From Lysobacterales bacterium (lineage in GTDB: Bacteria > Pseudomonadota > Gammaproteobacteria > Xanthomonadales > Ahniellaceae): a DNA stretch of 64,000 nucleotides. The stretch covers positions 124,001-188,000 of the forward strand of contig JACPFU010000023.1 in assembly GCA_016182785.1 (NCBI GenBank), given 5' to 3'. Within the stretch, counting starts at the first letter, position 1; every line of letters begins with the position of its first letter. The position numbers and the translations under genes were made by a program. This document shows, in pieces, positions 44,515 to 54,500 of the stretch. The notes below the pieces were generated by a model. That model had not been told where the DNA came from and ran no database searches. It saw nothing but the letters and a program-made list of their open reading frames with translations.

Positions 44515-44604
44515 GGCGAGAGCGTCCGGCTGAAGCCAAACCCACAGGAGCAGAGAGCGTCTGGCCTGTCTTTGCGGGTCCGGCTTCAGCCGGACGCTCT
44601 CGCC
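44515..44604. repeat. Inverted palindromic repeat pair between liuC and liuD
   Basis: Two 23-bp arms, 44515-44537 and 44582-44604, are exact reverse complements, separated by 44 bases. The right arm region itself folds as GTCCGGCT/AGCCGGAC. The right arm ends directly at the liuC stop codon. The layout matches REP/BIME-like elements. It may also act as the 3' end hairpin of the liuC transcript on the minus strand. Confidence 0.85.
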
Positions 44605-45390
44605 TCAACCCACCCACCGCGGCGGCCGCTTGTCGAGGAAGGAGCCGAGGCCCTCTTGGCCTTCGGGCGAGACGCGCAGGCGGGCGATCAGTTCGGCGTT
44701 TTCGAGATCGCGGGCGTGCTGCGCTTCGAGCGTCATGCCGGCCTGGCGCAGGGCCAGTTGCTTGGCTTCGCGCTGCGCCAGCGGTCCGCCCTTGGCGAGG
44801 AAGTGCAGGGCGCGCTCGACCGCGGCATCGAGTTCTTCGGCAGCGACGAGTTCATGCACCAGGTCGATGCGCAGCGCGCAGTCGGCATCGAACACCTCGC
44901 CGCTGACGAACAGCCGCCGCGCATGGCGCAGCCCGATCGCCGCGACCACATAGGGCGAGATCACCGCCGGCACCAGTCCGAGCTTCACTTCCGACAGCGA
45001 GAATTTCGCGGCGGGCGTGGCGATGGCATGGTCGCAACAGGCGATCAGGCCCACGCCGCCGCCGTAGGCCGAGCCGTTGACGCGGGCGATGGTTGGCTTG
45101 CCGAGGAAGTTCAGGGTGCGCATCAACGCCGCCAGCCCGAGCGCGTCGCTGCGGTTGTCCGCGGCCGTTGCGCCGGCCATGCGTTGCATCCAGTTCAGGT
45201 CGGCGCCCGCGGAGAAGGTGCTGCCGGCACCGGTCAGCACCAGCGCGCGCACCGCGTCGTCGCCGTCGAGTTCCTGCAGCGCGGCGGTGAGTTCGGCGAT
45301 CAGGACGTCATCGAACGCATTGTGGACGGAGGCACGGTCGAGCTCGACGTGGGCGACGCGGCCACGGCGTTCAATGCGGACGGAGGACAT
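44605..45390 (-). CDS. liuC: Methylglutaconyl-CoA hydratase (enoyl-CoA hydratase family)
   Basis: Hydrates 3-methylglutaconyl-CoA to HMG-CoA in leucine breakdown. It has 261 residues of the crotonase fold. The oxyanion-hole motifs are FSAGADLNWM and AYGGGVGLIACCDH; KFSLSEVKLGLVPAVISPYV is characteristic of the AUH/LiuC group. The ATG at 45390 is preceded on its strand by GGGAG at good distance, so the longer frame starting at 45432 is not used. Specificity is supported by flanking liuD and by the other leucine genes. It is transcribed divergently from feoA. Confidence 0.88.
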   Translation of the reverse strand: MSSVRIERRGRVAHVELDRASVHNAFDDVLIAELTAALQELDGDDAVRALVLTGAGSTFSAGADLNWMQRMAGATAADNRSDALGLAALMRTLNFLGKPTIARVNGSAYGGGVGLIACCDHAIATPAAKFSLSEVKLGLVPAVISPYVVAAIGLRHARRLFVSGEVFDADCALRIDLVHELVAAEELDAAVERALHFLAKGGPLAQREAKQLALRQAGMTLEAQHARDLENAELIARLRVSPEGQEGLGSFLDKRPPRWVG

Positions 45391-45481
45391 GTCGGCTCCC
45401 TGCGGATGGGGCGCGGATGATAGCGGCCGCATGATCTGCTTCGATCCTGACCCAGATCATCCAGCGCCTGCGTTTTGTGTC

Positions 45482-45503
45482 TATAATGCGAACCATTCTC
45501 ATT
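45482..45503 (+). promoter_or_regulatory. feoA promoter -10 overlapping a Fur box
   Basis: A consensus -10 TATAAT (45482-45487) overlaps a 19-base near-palindrome (45485-45503, AATGCGAACCATTCTCATT) that matches the Fur-box layout; seven of nine positions pair across the centre. Binding of iron-loaded Fur here would block RNA polymerase. The feoA GTG lies 21 bases further on. No clear -35 was found. Confidence 0.75.
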
Positions 45504-45523
45504 TGTAGTGAGTTGCACTGCTC

Positions 45524-45766
45524 GTGAAACTCTCGGAAGTGCCGCGCGGCGGCGGAGGCATCGTGGTGGGCGTGGAGGCGCTCGGACCCAACGACCAGAT
45601 CGCGCGGCGTCTGCGCGATCTCGGCTTCGTCGCCGGCGAGGCGGTGAGCGTGCTCGCGTTCGGGCCGCTGGGGTCGGAGCCGGTACTGGTGCGCGTCGGC
45701 GATGCGCGCTTCGCGCTGCGTCGCGCCGAAGCGGCGCGCGTGTGCCTGCAGGAGCAAAGCCCGTGA
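45524..45766 (+). CDS. feoA: Ferrous iron transport protein A
   Basis: Small cytoplasmic SH3-like partner required for FeoB-dependent Fe2+ uptake. It has 80 residues: KLSEVPRGGGGIVVGVEA, then IARRLRDLGFVAGEAVSVL, and a C-terminal strand ARFALRRAEAARVCL. The start is GTG at 45524; no ATG is available in frame nearby. Its stop overlaps the feoB GTG start as GTGA. Confidence 0.93.
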   Translation: MKLSEVPRGGGGIVVGVEALGPNDQIARRLRDLGFVAGEAVSVLAFGPLGSEPVLVRVGDARFALRRAEAARVCLQEQSP

Positions 45767-47610
45767 CCGCCGCAGCCGCCACCATCGCCAGCCAGATCGC
45801 GCTGGTCGGCAATCCGAACTGCGGCAAGACCGCGTTGTTCAACACGCTCACCGGCAGCCGCCAGAAGGTCGCGAACTACGCCGGCGTCACCGTCGAACGC
45901 AAGGAGGGCCGCTTTACGACGGATTCCGGCCGCCTGGTGCGCGTGCTCGATCTGCCCGGTGCCTACAGCTTCGATGCGACCAGCCCGGACGAGCAGATCA
46001 CCCGCGACGTCTGCAAGGGTCACCATCCGGAAGAACCCAAGCCGGACCTGCTGGTCTGCGTGGCCGACGCCACCAACCTGCGCCTGCACCTGCGCTTCGT
46101 GCTCGAAGTGCGCCAGCTCGGCCAGCCGATGCTGCTCGCGCTGAACATGATGGATGCAGCGGCACGGCGCGGCATCCGCATCGATGTTGCGAGGCTCGCT
46201 GCCGAGCTCGGCATCCCGGTGGTCGAGACGGTGGCGGTGCGCCGGCATGGCGCCGATGCGCTGCGTGCGGCGATCGACGGCACGCCGCCGCCATCACCCG
46301 CAGTGGTGCCCGATCTGGACTTGCACGCCGAGACCCGGCGCTTGCTGCGCGCAGCGGTGCAGTTGCCGATGCAGCACGCCGAGCTGGAAGACGCGATCGA
46401 CCGCGTCGTGCTGCATCCGGTATTCGGGCTCGCCATCCTCGGTGCGGTGATGTTCCTGATCTTCCAGGCGGTGTTCGCCTGGGCGGCGCCGCTGCAGGAT
46501 GCACTGGCCGCTGGCACCGCGAGCGTCGGCGCCTGGCTGGCGGCAGCGCTGCCGGACGGTCCGCTGCAGAGCCTGCTGACCGACGGCGTCTTCGCCGGTG
46601 TCGGCACCGTGCTCGAGTTCCTGCCGCAGATCCTGCTGCTGTTCGTGTTCATCCTGACCCTGGAGGAATCCGGCTACCTGCCGCGCGCCGCATTCCTGCT
46701 GGATCGGCTGATGTTCGCGGCCGGCTTGTCCGGGCGTTCGTTCATCCCGCTGCTGTCGAGCTTCGCCTGCGCCATTCCCGGCATCATGGCGACGCGCTCG
46801 ATCCAGGACCCGCGCGACCGCATCGCCACGATCCTGGTGGCGCCGCTGATGACCTGTTCTGCGCGATTGCCGGTGTACACGCTGCTGATCGGTGCGTTCG
46901 TGCCGCGGCGCGAGGTCGCCGGGCTGTTCAATCTCCAGGGCCTGGTGCTGTTCGGGCTGTACGCTGCCGGCATCGCCAGCGCGCTGCTGGTGGCGACGAT
47001 CATGAAGCGCTGGCGGCGCGACCGCGGCGAGCACGCGCTGCTGCTGGAGCTTCCGTCGTATCGTTGGCCGCATCCGCGCGACCTGTTGATCGGCCTGTGG
47101 GAACGCGCCGCGATCTTCCTGCGCCGGGTGACCACGATCATCCTCGCGCTCACCGTGCTGCTGTGGTTCCTGTCGAGTTTCCCGGCAGCGCCGGCAGGCG
47201 CCGGCGGACCCGCCATCGACTACAGCTTCGCCGGTCGCATCGGCCACTGGATGGAGCCGCTGTTCGCGCCGATCGGCTTCAATTGGCAGATCTGCATCGC
47301 GCTGATCCCCGGCATCGCCGCGCGCGAAGTGGCGGTATCTTCGCTGGCGACCGTGTACGCGCTGGCCGCCGGCAGTGACGACGCAGCCATTTCGCAACTC
47401 TCCGGCATCGTCGCGAGCGAGTGGTCGCTGGCCACCGGGCTGTCGTTGCTGGTCTGGTACATCTACGCACCGATGTGCCTGAGCACCTTCGCGGTGATCC
47501 GGCGCGAAACCAATGGCTGGAAGCATGTCGCCATCGCCGCGATCTATCTGTTCGCGCTTGCCTATGCCGCGTCGCTGCTCACCTATCAGCTGACGGTCTG
47601 GCTGACATGA
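45763..47610 (+). CDS. feoB: Ferrous iron transport protein B
   Basis: Membrane protein with an N-terminal GTPase that imports Fe2+ across the inner membrane. It has 615 residues. G motifs are GNPNCGKTALFN, GVTVERKEGR, DLPGAYSF and NMMD. The membrane part has two Gate-type repeats, with LPRAAFLLDRLMFAAGLSGRSFIPLLSSFACAIPGIMATR split across the first and GIAAREVAVSSLATVYA in the second. It starts with GTG overlapping feoA. It is shorter than E. coli FeoB (773), mainly because the region after the G domain is reduced. Confidence 0.95.
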   Translation: MTAAAATIASQIALVGNPNCGKTALFNTLTGSRQKVANYAGVTVERKEGRFTTDSGRLVRVLDLPGAYSFDATSPDEQITRDVCKGHHPEEPKPDLLVCVADATNLRLHLRFVLEVRQLGQPMLLALNMMDAAARRGIRIDVARLAAELGIPVVETVAVRRHGADALRAAIDGTPPPSPAVVPDLDLHAETRRLLRAAVQLPMQHAELEDAIDRVVLHPVFGLAILGAVMFLIFQAVFAWAAPLQDALAAGTASVGAWLAAALPDGPLQSLLTDGVFAGVGTVLEFLPQILLLFVFILTLEESGYLPRAAFLLDRLMFAAGLSGRSFIPLLSSFACAIPGIMATRSIQDPRDRIATILVAPLMTCSARLPVYTLLIGAFVPRREVAGLFNLQGLVLFGLYAAGIASALLVATIMKRWRRDRGEHALLLELPSYRWPHPRDLLIGLWERAAIFLRRVTTIILALTVLLWFLSSFPAAPAGAGGPAIDYSFAGRIGHWMEPLFAPIGFNWQICIALIPGIAAREVAVSSLATVYALAAGSDDAAISQLSGIVASEWSLATGLSLLVWYIYAPMCLSTFAVIRRETNGWKHVAIAAIYLFALAYAASLLTYQLTVWLT

Positions 47611-47873
47611 GCAGCTACGACGCGATGCAGTGGACGATCATCGCGCTCGCGGTGCTGGCGAGCGCGAGCTACGCCATCCACAAGCTCGCCCCGCGCAGCG
47701 TGCGCCGCGTCCGCACCGAGCTCGCCCTGGTCTTCCTGCAACCCAGCCGCGGCCCGAGCGCACGCCGGCTCGGCCGCTGGCTCGCCCCGAAGCCGCAAGC
47801 CGGTGCCGGATGTGGAGGCGGGTCGTGCGATGGGTGTGAAACGGACCGGCCGACTGCCCGCAAGCGCGGGTAG
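47607..47873 (+). CDS. Small FeoB-associated membrane protein with CGGGSCDGC motif
   Basis: Protein of 88 residues coupled to feoB by an ATGA overlap. One hydrophobic segment (about residues 8-25, WTIIALAVLASASYAI) is followed by a basic stretch and a cysteine motif CGGGSCDGC near the C terminus (about residues 69-77). The layout resembles FeoB-associated Cys-rich membrane proteins, although here the TM-to-Cys spacer is longer. A role as third Feo component is inferred from position and motif; it is not a classical FeoC, which is a winged-helix protein. Confidence 0.8.
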   Translation: MSSYDAMQWTIIALAVLASASYAIHKLAPRSVRRVRTELALVFLQPSRGPSARRLGRWLAPKPQAGAGCGGGSCDGCETDRPTARKRG

Positions 47874-47909
47874 CGCGCGGCGCAGCCGGTGGCGGTGTCG
47901 TGTCACACG

Positions 47910-48061
47910 CAACGTCGGATCCGCTGCGCTTGATCCGACCTACATTCGATGGTGAAACACCGCGCGCTCGCTCGCAGGCCGGATCAAGCGCAACGAACGC
48001 GACATCGGTTCGCCACCGAATGTAGGTCGGATCAAGTCGCGCAGCGACGGATCCGACGTTG
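47910..48061. repeat. Inverted repeat pair (REP-like) between the feo set and liuB
   Basis: The left arm (47910-47948) and right arm (48017-48061) are imperfect reverse complements of about 39-45 bases. The right arm reads TGTAGGTCGGATCAAG, a short CGCAGCG hairpin loop, then GGATCCGACGTTG. A third, shorter copy of the GGATCAAGCGCAACG part lies between them. The element separates the convergent genes at 47873 and 48096 and fills nearly all of the gap. Confidence 0.85.
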
Positions 48062-48095
48062 CAGGTCATCCGATGCCAACCTGCACCGTCAGCCT

Positions 48096-49703
<1,608 letters not shown>

Positions 49704-49745
49704 GTCTTGGGTCCTGCAACGAGGCGGCGAGTGTAGCGAGCGGGC

Positions 49746-49776
49746 AACAAAAAACCGCCGGGTTGCCCCGGCGGTT
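49746..49776 (-). terminator. Intrinsic terminator downstream of the alanine-rich lipoprotein gene
   Basis: On the minus strand a 10-bp perfect stem AACCGCCGGG/CCCGGCGGTT is followed by TTTTTTGTTG. It lies 25 bases after the lipoprotein stop and 43 bases before the liuB start, so liuB should have its own promoter or depend on read-through. Confidence 0.9.
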
Positions 49777-49800
49777 CGTTGGCTTGCGAGACGCAGCCGA

Positions 49801-50184
49801 TTACTGCTTCGGCGCTTCTTCGGCCGGAGCAGCGGCGGCATCGGCCGGGGCGGCAGCGGCGTCGGTCGCGGCAGCGGCAGCGTCGGTCGCAGCAGCGGCA
49901 GCGTCGGTCGCGACAGCGGCGGCGTCGGTGGCAACTTCGCCCGCGGCAGCGGCGGCATCAGCGGCGACTTCGCCCGCAGCAGCGGCGGCGTCCGTGGCGG
50001 TCGCGGCGGCGTCGGTCGCGGCAGCGGCGGCGTCGGTGGCAGCGGCGGCGGCGGCGTCGGCAGCCTGCTCGGCAGCCTGGGTGGCTTCGGTGGCGGCCGT
50101 GTCGGCGGCCTGCTGGGCATCACCACCGCAGGCGGCCAGGGCGGCGGCGAGGGCGGCGATCAGAGCGAGCTTGTTCAGTTGCAT
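49801..50184 (-). CDS. Alanine-rich lipoprotein with seven-residue repeats
   Basis: Protein of 127 residues. The signal [19 protein letters not shown] ends in a lipobox (LAAC), so Cys19 is probably acylated. The mature part is almost entirely alanine with regularly spaced Thr-Asp: about nine units of a heptad-like AAAATDA, two of them carrying GEV inserts. The C-terminal end is [10 protein letters not shown] repeat every seven residues suggests a long helix or coiled coil, as in Lpp-type envelope proteins, but there is no clear peptidoglycan-linking terminal Lys arrangement. Family not recognised. It is a stand-alone gene ended by a strong terminator. Confidence 0.85.
   Translation of the reverse strand: MQLNKLALIAALAAALAACGGDAQQAADTAATEATQAAEQAADAAAAAATDAAAAATDAAATATDAAAAAGEVAADAAAAAGEVATDAAAVATDAAAAATDAAAAATDAAAAPADAAAAPAEEAPKQ
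49861..50060. repeat. 21-bp tandem repeat tract inside the alanine-rich lipoprotein gene
   Basis: GTCGGTCGC-type cores recur at 49861, 49882, 49903 and 49924 and continue, with drift, to about 50060, a period of 21 bases (seven codons). This kind of tract can gain or lose units by slippage without breaking the frame. Confidence 0.8.
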
Positions 50185-50283
50185 GGTTTCTTCTCCAAGG
50201 AGTCAGTTGAAAACACGACCTTTCCGCGCCGCAGGGCTGGCCTGCCATGCGGTCGCGGAGGGGTACAAGGCCGGGGCCGGATA

Positions 50284-51465
50284 TTACACGAGTTCAATCG
50301 CGATCGCGGTCGCCTCGCCACCACCGATGCACAGCGATGCCACGCCCTTCTTCAGCCCGCGCGCAGCGAGCGCATGGATCAGCGTGACGACGATGCGTGC
50401 GCCGCTGGCGCCGATCGGATGGCCGAGCGCGCAGGCGCCGCCGTTGACGTTGATGCGCTCGTGCGCGATGCCGAGTTCGTGCATCGCCGCCATCGCCACC
50501 ACGGCAAATGCCTCGTTCACCTCGAACAGGTCGACGTCGGCCACCGACCAGCCGATCTGCTTCAGCAACTTCGTGATCGCCGGCGCCGGTGCGGTGGTGA
50601 ACCAGGCCGGGTCCTGGGCGTGGGTGGCATGTCCGAGCACGCGCGCGATCGGCCGCAGACCCCGCGCCAGCGCGTCGTTTTCGCGCATCATCACGGTCGC
50701 CGCGGCACCGTCGTTGATGCTCGATGAACTCGCTGCGGTGATGGTGCCGTCCTTCTTGAAGGCGGGCTTCAGCGTGCCGATCTTGGCGATGTCGCAACGC
50801 CCGGGTTGCTCATCGCTGTCGATGACGACGTCGCCCTTGCGACCGGCGACGGTGACCGCAGCGATCTCGTTCTTGAATGCGCCCGAAGCTTGCGCGGCCA
50901 GCGCGCGGCGCACCGATTCGGCGGCGAATGCGTCCTGCGCTTCGCGCGTGAACGCGAGCTTGTCCGCACACAGTTCGCCGAACACGCCCATCGACTGCTT
51001 GTCGTAGGGATTGACCAGGCCGTCCCAGGCCATGTGGTCGACCGCCTCGAAATTGCCATATTTGATGCCGCTGCGGCTGCCCGGCAACAGGTGCGGGGCA
51101 TTGGTCATCGATTCCATGCCGCCGGCCACAACCACGTTCGCGTTGCCGAGCTTGAGCGCATCGTGGCCGAGCATGATCGCCTTCATGCCCGAGCCGCAGA
51201 CCTTGTTCAGCGTGGTGCAACCGGCGCCGGTGGCGATGCCGGCGGCGATCGCCGCCTGTCGTGCCGGTGCCTGGCCGAGGCCGGCCGGCAGCACGCAGCC
51301 CATCAGCACTTCCTCGACCTGATCGCCAGCGATGCCGGCCTCGGCGAGTGCCGCGCGAATCGCCGCGGCACCCAGTTGCGGCGTCGCAACACCGGTGAAC
51401 TGACCGAGCAGCGACCCAAGCGCCGTGCGCTTCGCGCCGACGATGACAACGGGATTTTGCGACAT
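50284..51465 (-). CDS. Acetyl-CoA C-acetyltransferase (thiolase)
   Basis: Biosynthetic or degradative thiolase, able to condense or split acetoacetyl-CoA. It has 393 residues. The nucleophile is C90 in LNKVCGSGMKA; the C-terminal catalytic residues are in GGACALGHPIGASGAR and LCIGGGEATA. With HMG-CoA lyase producing acetoacetate nearby, it could finish leucine breakdown, provided a CoA-transferase exists elsewhere (none is in this window). atoB or phaA-type naming cannot be resolved from sequence alone. It is divergent from the sensor-kinase gene. Confidence 0.92.
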   Translation of the reverse strand: MSQNPVVIVGAKRTALGSLLGQFTGVATPQLGAAAIRAALAEAGIAGDQVEEVLMGCVLPAGLGQAPARQAAIAAGIATGAGCTTLNKVCGSGMKAIMLGHDALKLGNANVVVAGGMESMTNAPHLLPGSRSGIKYGNFEAVDHMAWDGLVNPYDKQSMGVFGELCADKLAFTREAQDAFAAESVRRALAAQASGAFKNEIAAVTVAGRKGDVVIDSDEQPGRCDIAKIGTLKPAFKKDGTITAASSSSINDGAAATVMMRENDALARGLRPIARVLGHATHAQDPAWFTTAPAPAITKLLKQIGWSVADVDLFEVNEAFAVVAMAAMHELGIAHERINVNGGACALGHPIGASGARIVVTLIHALAARGLKKGVASLCIGGGEATAIAIELV

Positions 51466-51580
51466 GGCGACTCCAGTGGGTGGGAAGGGGCGAACGCCCG
51501 ATTATCGCGGTGCAACATGGCCGCGGCAATCAAGAATCGTCACGGTTGTCGGCGTCCGGTCGCGGCGATAGCCTCGCGTA

Positions 51581-54500
51581 ATGCACCGCCTGCTGATCGC
51601 ATGCGCCGGGATCGTGGCCGCACTTCTCGCGACCGGAGCGTCTGCGGCCGAGGCGCCGGTTGTCGACAGCGTGCGTTTCCGGACGATCACGGTGGCGCAG
51701 GGGCTGAGCCAACCGACCGTGCGCGCCCTGCTGCAGGACCGCCGCGGCTACCTGTGGATCGGCACGCTGGATGGGCTGAACCGCAGCGACGGCAGCCGCA
51801 TCCGCGTCTTTCGCAATCGACCGCAGCAACCCGAGAGCCTGGCCGACAATCATGTTTCGGCGCTGCTTGAGGATGCGCAGGGCAACCTGTGGGTCGGCAC
51901 CGGCGGTGGCGGGCTCGACCGCTTCGATCCGGTGCACGAGCGCTTCGAGCATTTCCGCCACGATCCCTCCGACCCGGGGTCGATCGCCGGCGACGGCGTC
52001 AACGCGCTCGGTCTCGATGCCAGCGGTGCCGTCTGGGTGGCGACTTCCGCCGGGGGCTTGCAGCGCCTGCTGTCGGGCACCAGGCGCTTCGTCGTGGCGC
52101 GCGACGGTGCGCGCTTGCCCGGCGTCAACAGCACCCGCGCGATCCTGCTGCTGCGCAACGGCAACCTGCTGGTTCCGACCCGACTCGGCTGCTACGAGCT
52201 GGATCCGCAAGGCGCGCTGGTGCGCGAGTGGACCGATGGTGACGGGCATTCGATCGACGGCTATGCAGTGGCGCAGGGACCCGACGCCGCGTTGTGGATC
52301 GGCTCGGGTGGAGCCGGGTTGTACCGGATCGATGCCGCCGGACAGGTGCGGAACTGGCGGGCGGCGTCACAGGGGCTGGGGGGAGACGGCGTGCGCGCGC
52401 TGCAGTTCGACGCCTCCGGCGCGTTGTGGATCGGCACCCTGACCGGGTTGTCGCGACTGCAGCCGGCAAGTTCCGAGATCCGCACCTGGCGCTATGACCC
52501 CTATGGCCGCACCGGGCTCGCGGCGCACCGGGTCGAGTCGATGACCGTGGACCGCGACGGACTGATCTGGATCGGCACCTGGGCCAACGGCATCAGCCTG
52601 CACGACCCGGGACGCACCGGGTTCCATCTCGCGAGTTTCCGGCCCGACGACCCGCGCTATCTGCCGCGGCCCACCGTCATCGGTGTCGCCGCCGCCAGCG
52701 ATGGCAAGGTCTGGGTCGGGATGCACGAGGAAGGTGGCGTCGCGTTGCTCGATCCGCAACGTGGCGTCGAGCGCGTCTATCGGCACGACCCGGCCGACCC
52801 GCAATCGATCGGCTCGTCATCGGCGCAGGCGCTGCGTCAGACGCGCGACGGCAGCCTGTGGGTCGGGTCTGCCACTGCCGGCCTGTCGCGCCTTGCCCCG
52901 GGCAGCGATCGCTGGCAGCGGTTCGTTCCCGATCCCGCCGATCCGCGCGCGCTGCGCAGCCTGAATGTCGCCGGCCTGTACGAAGATCGCGACGCCAACC
53001 TCTGGGTAGCGACGCTCGGTGCCGGCGTCGCGCGGCGTTGTGCCGGCTGCGACGGCTTCGAGCCACTGGAAGCACTGAGCGGCGGCCGCTCGCTGCCGCT
53101 GCAGGTGGTGAACCTCGTCTACCAAACGCAGGATGGCGCGATGTGGTTCGGCATGCGCAGTCGCGGACTGGTGCGCTTCGATCCGGCCAGTCGTGCACTC
53201 GACCACTACGCACCGGGTGGTGTCGATGCGATCAGCGGCGGCGTGATCACGCACATGCACGAAGATCGTCAGGGCCGGTTGTGGGTGGCGACACAGGGTG
53301 GCGGGCTCAATCGCGGCGTGCGCGACGCGCAGGGTCGCTACCGCTTTCGCGCCATTCGCCGCGTGGACGGGCTGGCCGCGGACGCGATCGCCGCAGTGGT
53401 CGAAGACGACGCCGGCCGGCTGTGGGTGTCGCATTCCGCCGGGATCTCCAGGCTCGACGCGGACGGCGGCCGGTTGGTCAACTTCGACTGGTCGGACGGC
53501 ACCCAGAGCCTCGGCTACTTCGTCGGCTCCGCGGCCAAGGGCGCCGATGGGCGGATCTACTTCGGCGGGCTCGAAGGTCTGACGCTGTTCGACCCGCGCG
53601 AGATCGGCGAGCCGCGCGCACCCAAGGCGCCGATGGTTTCGGCGATCGGGGTGCTCGGGTCGACGGTGCTGACCAACGCCGAAACCGAATCGGCGAGCCG
53701 GCGCGTGTTGGTCGAGGACGGCGTGGTGCAGCTCGGCCATCGCGACCGCGTGGTCCATGTCGATTTCACTGCGTTCAACTACACGCACCCGACCTCGACC
53801 CGCTACGCCTACCTGCTCGAAGGGTTCGAGGACCGTTGGATCTCGCTCGAGCCTGGCGCCAGCAGCGCCACGTTCACCGGCCTGCCCGCAGGCGAATACC
53901 GGTTGCGGCTGCGCGCTGCCGGGCCCGCCAGCCAGCGCTGGATCGAGTCGCCCGGCGTGCTCACCGTGCGCGTGCGACCGGCACCGTGGTGGTCGTGGTG
54001 GGCGCTGTCCGGCTACGCCGCGCTGACCCTGCTGGCGGCGGGATTCGTGCTGCAGCGCCTGGCCCGCTACGCGCGCCAGCGCCTGGACGAACAGCGTCGC
54101 CTGAAGCAGAGCGAGGAGTGGTTGAGCATGGCGCTGGAATCCTCGGGCGACGAAATCTGGGACGCGGACCTGGTCGCCGGCAGCATCGTGCGCCGCAACG
54201 CCAACCCGCAGACGCTGGTTCCGCACGGCGAACGCCTGCGCGTGCAGGACATCTTCGGCGCGGTGCATCCGGACGACCAGCAGGGATTCCTCGACGCCTA
54301 CCACGCTGCGGTGAAGGGGCTCAGCGAGCGCCTGAAGACCAGCTTCCGCGTCGCCACTCGCGATGGCGGCTGGCTGTGGGCGCTGTCCTACGGGCGCGTC
54401 GTCGAGCGCGACGCCGAAGGCCGCGCCACGCGGCTGATCGGCGTGTCGCGCGACATCAGCGAGATCATGCAGCACGAGGAGGCGCTGCAGCGCCTGAACA

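Noticed and set aside
49861-50060. CRISPR array
   Set aside because: The repeats are contiguous 21-bp codon repeats without spacers, inside a protein gene. No CRISPR-like array or cas gene was seen anywhere in the window.
49763-51007. Plus-strand Ala/Ser-rich open frame opposite the lipoprotein and thiolase genes
   Set aside because: It only reads the reverse of the alanine repeat and of thiolase codons. The minus-strand gene has a signal peptide and terminator.
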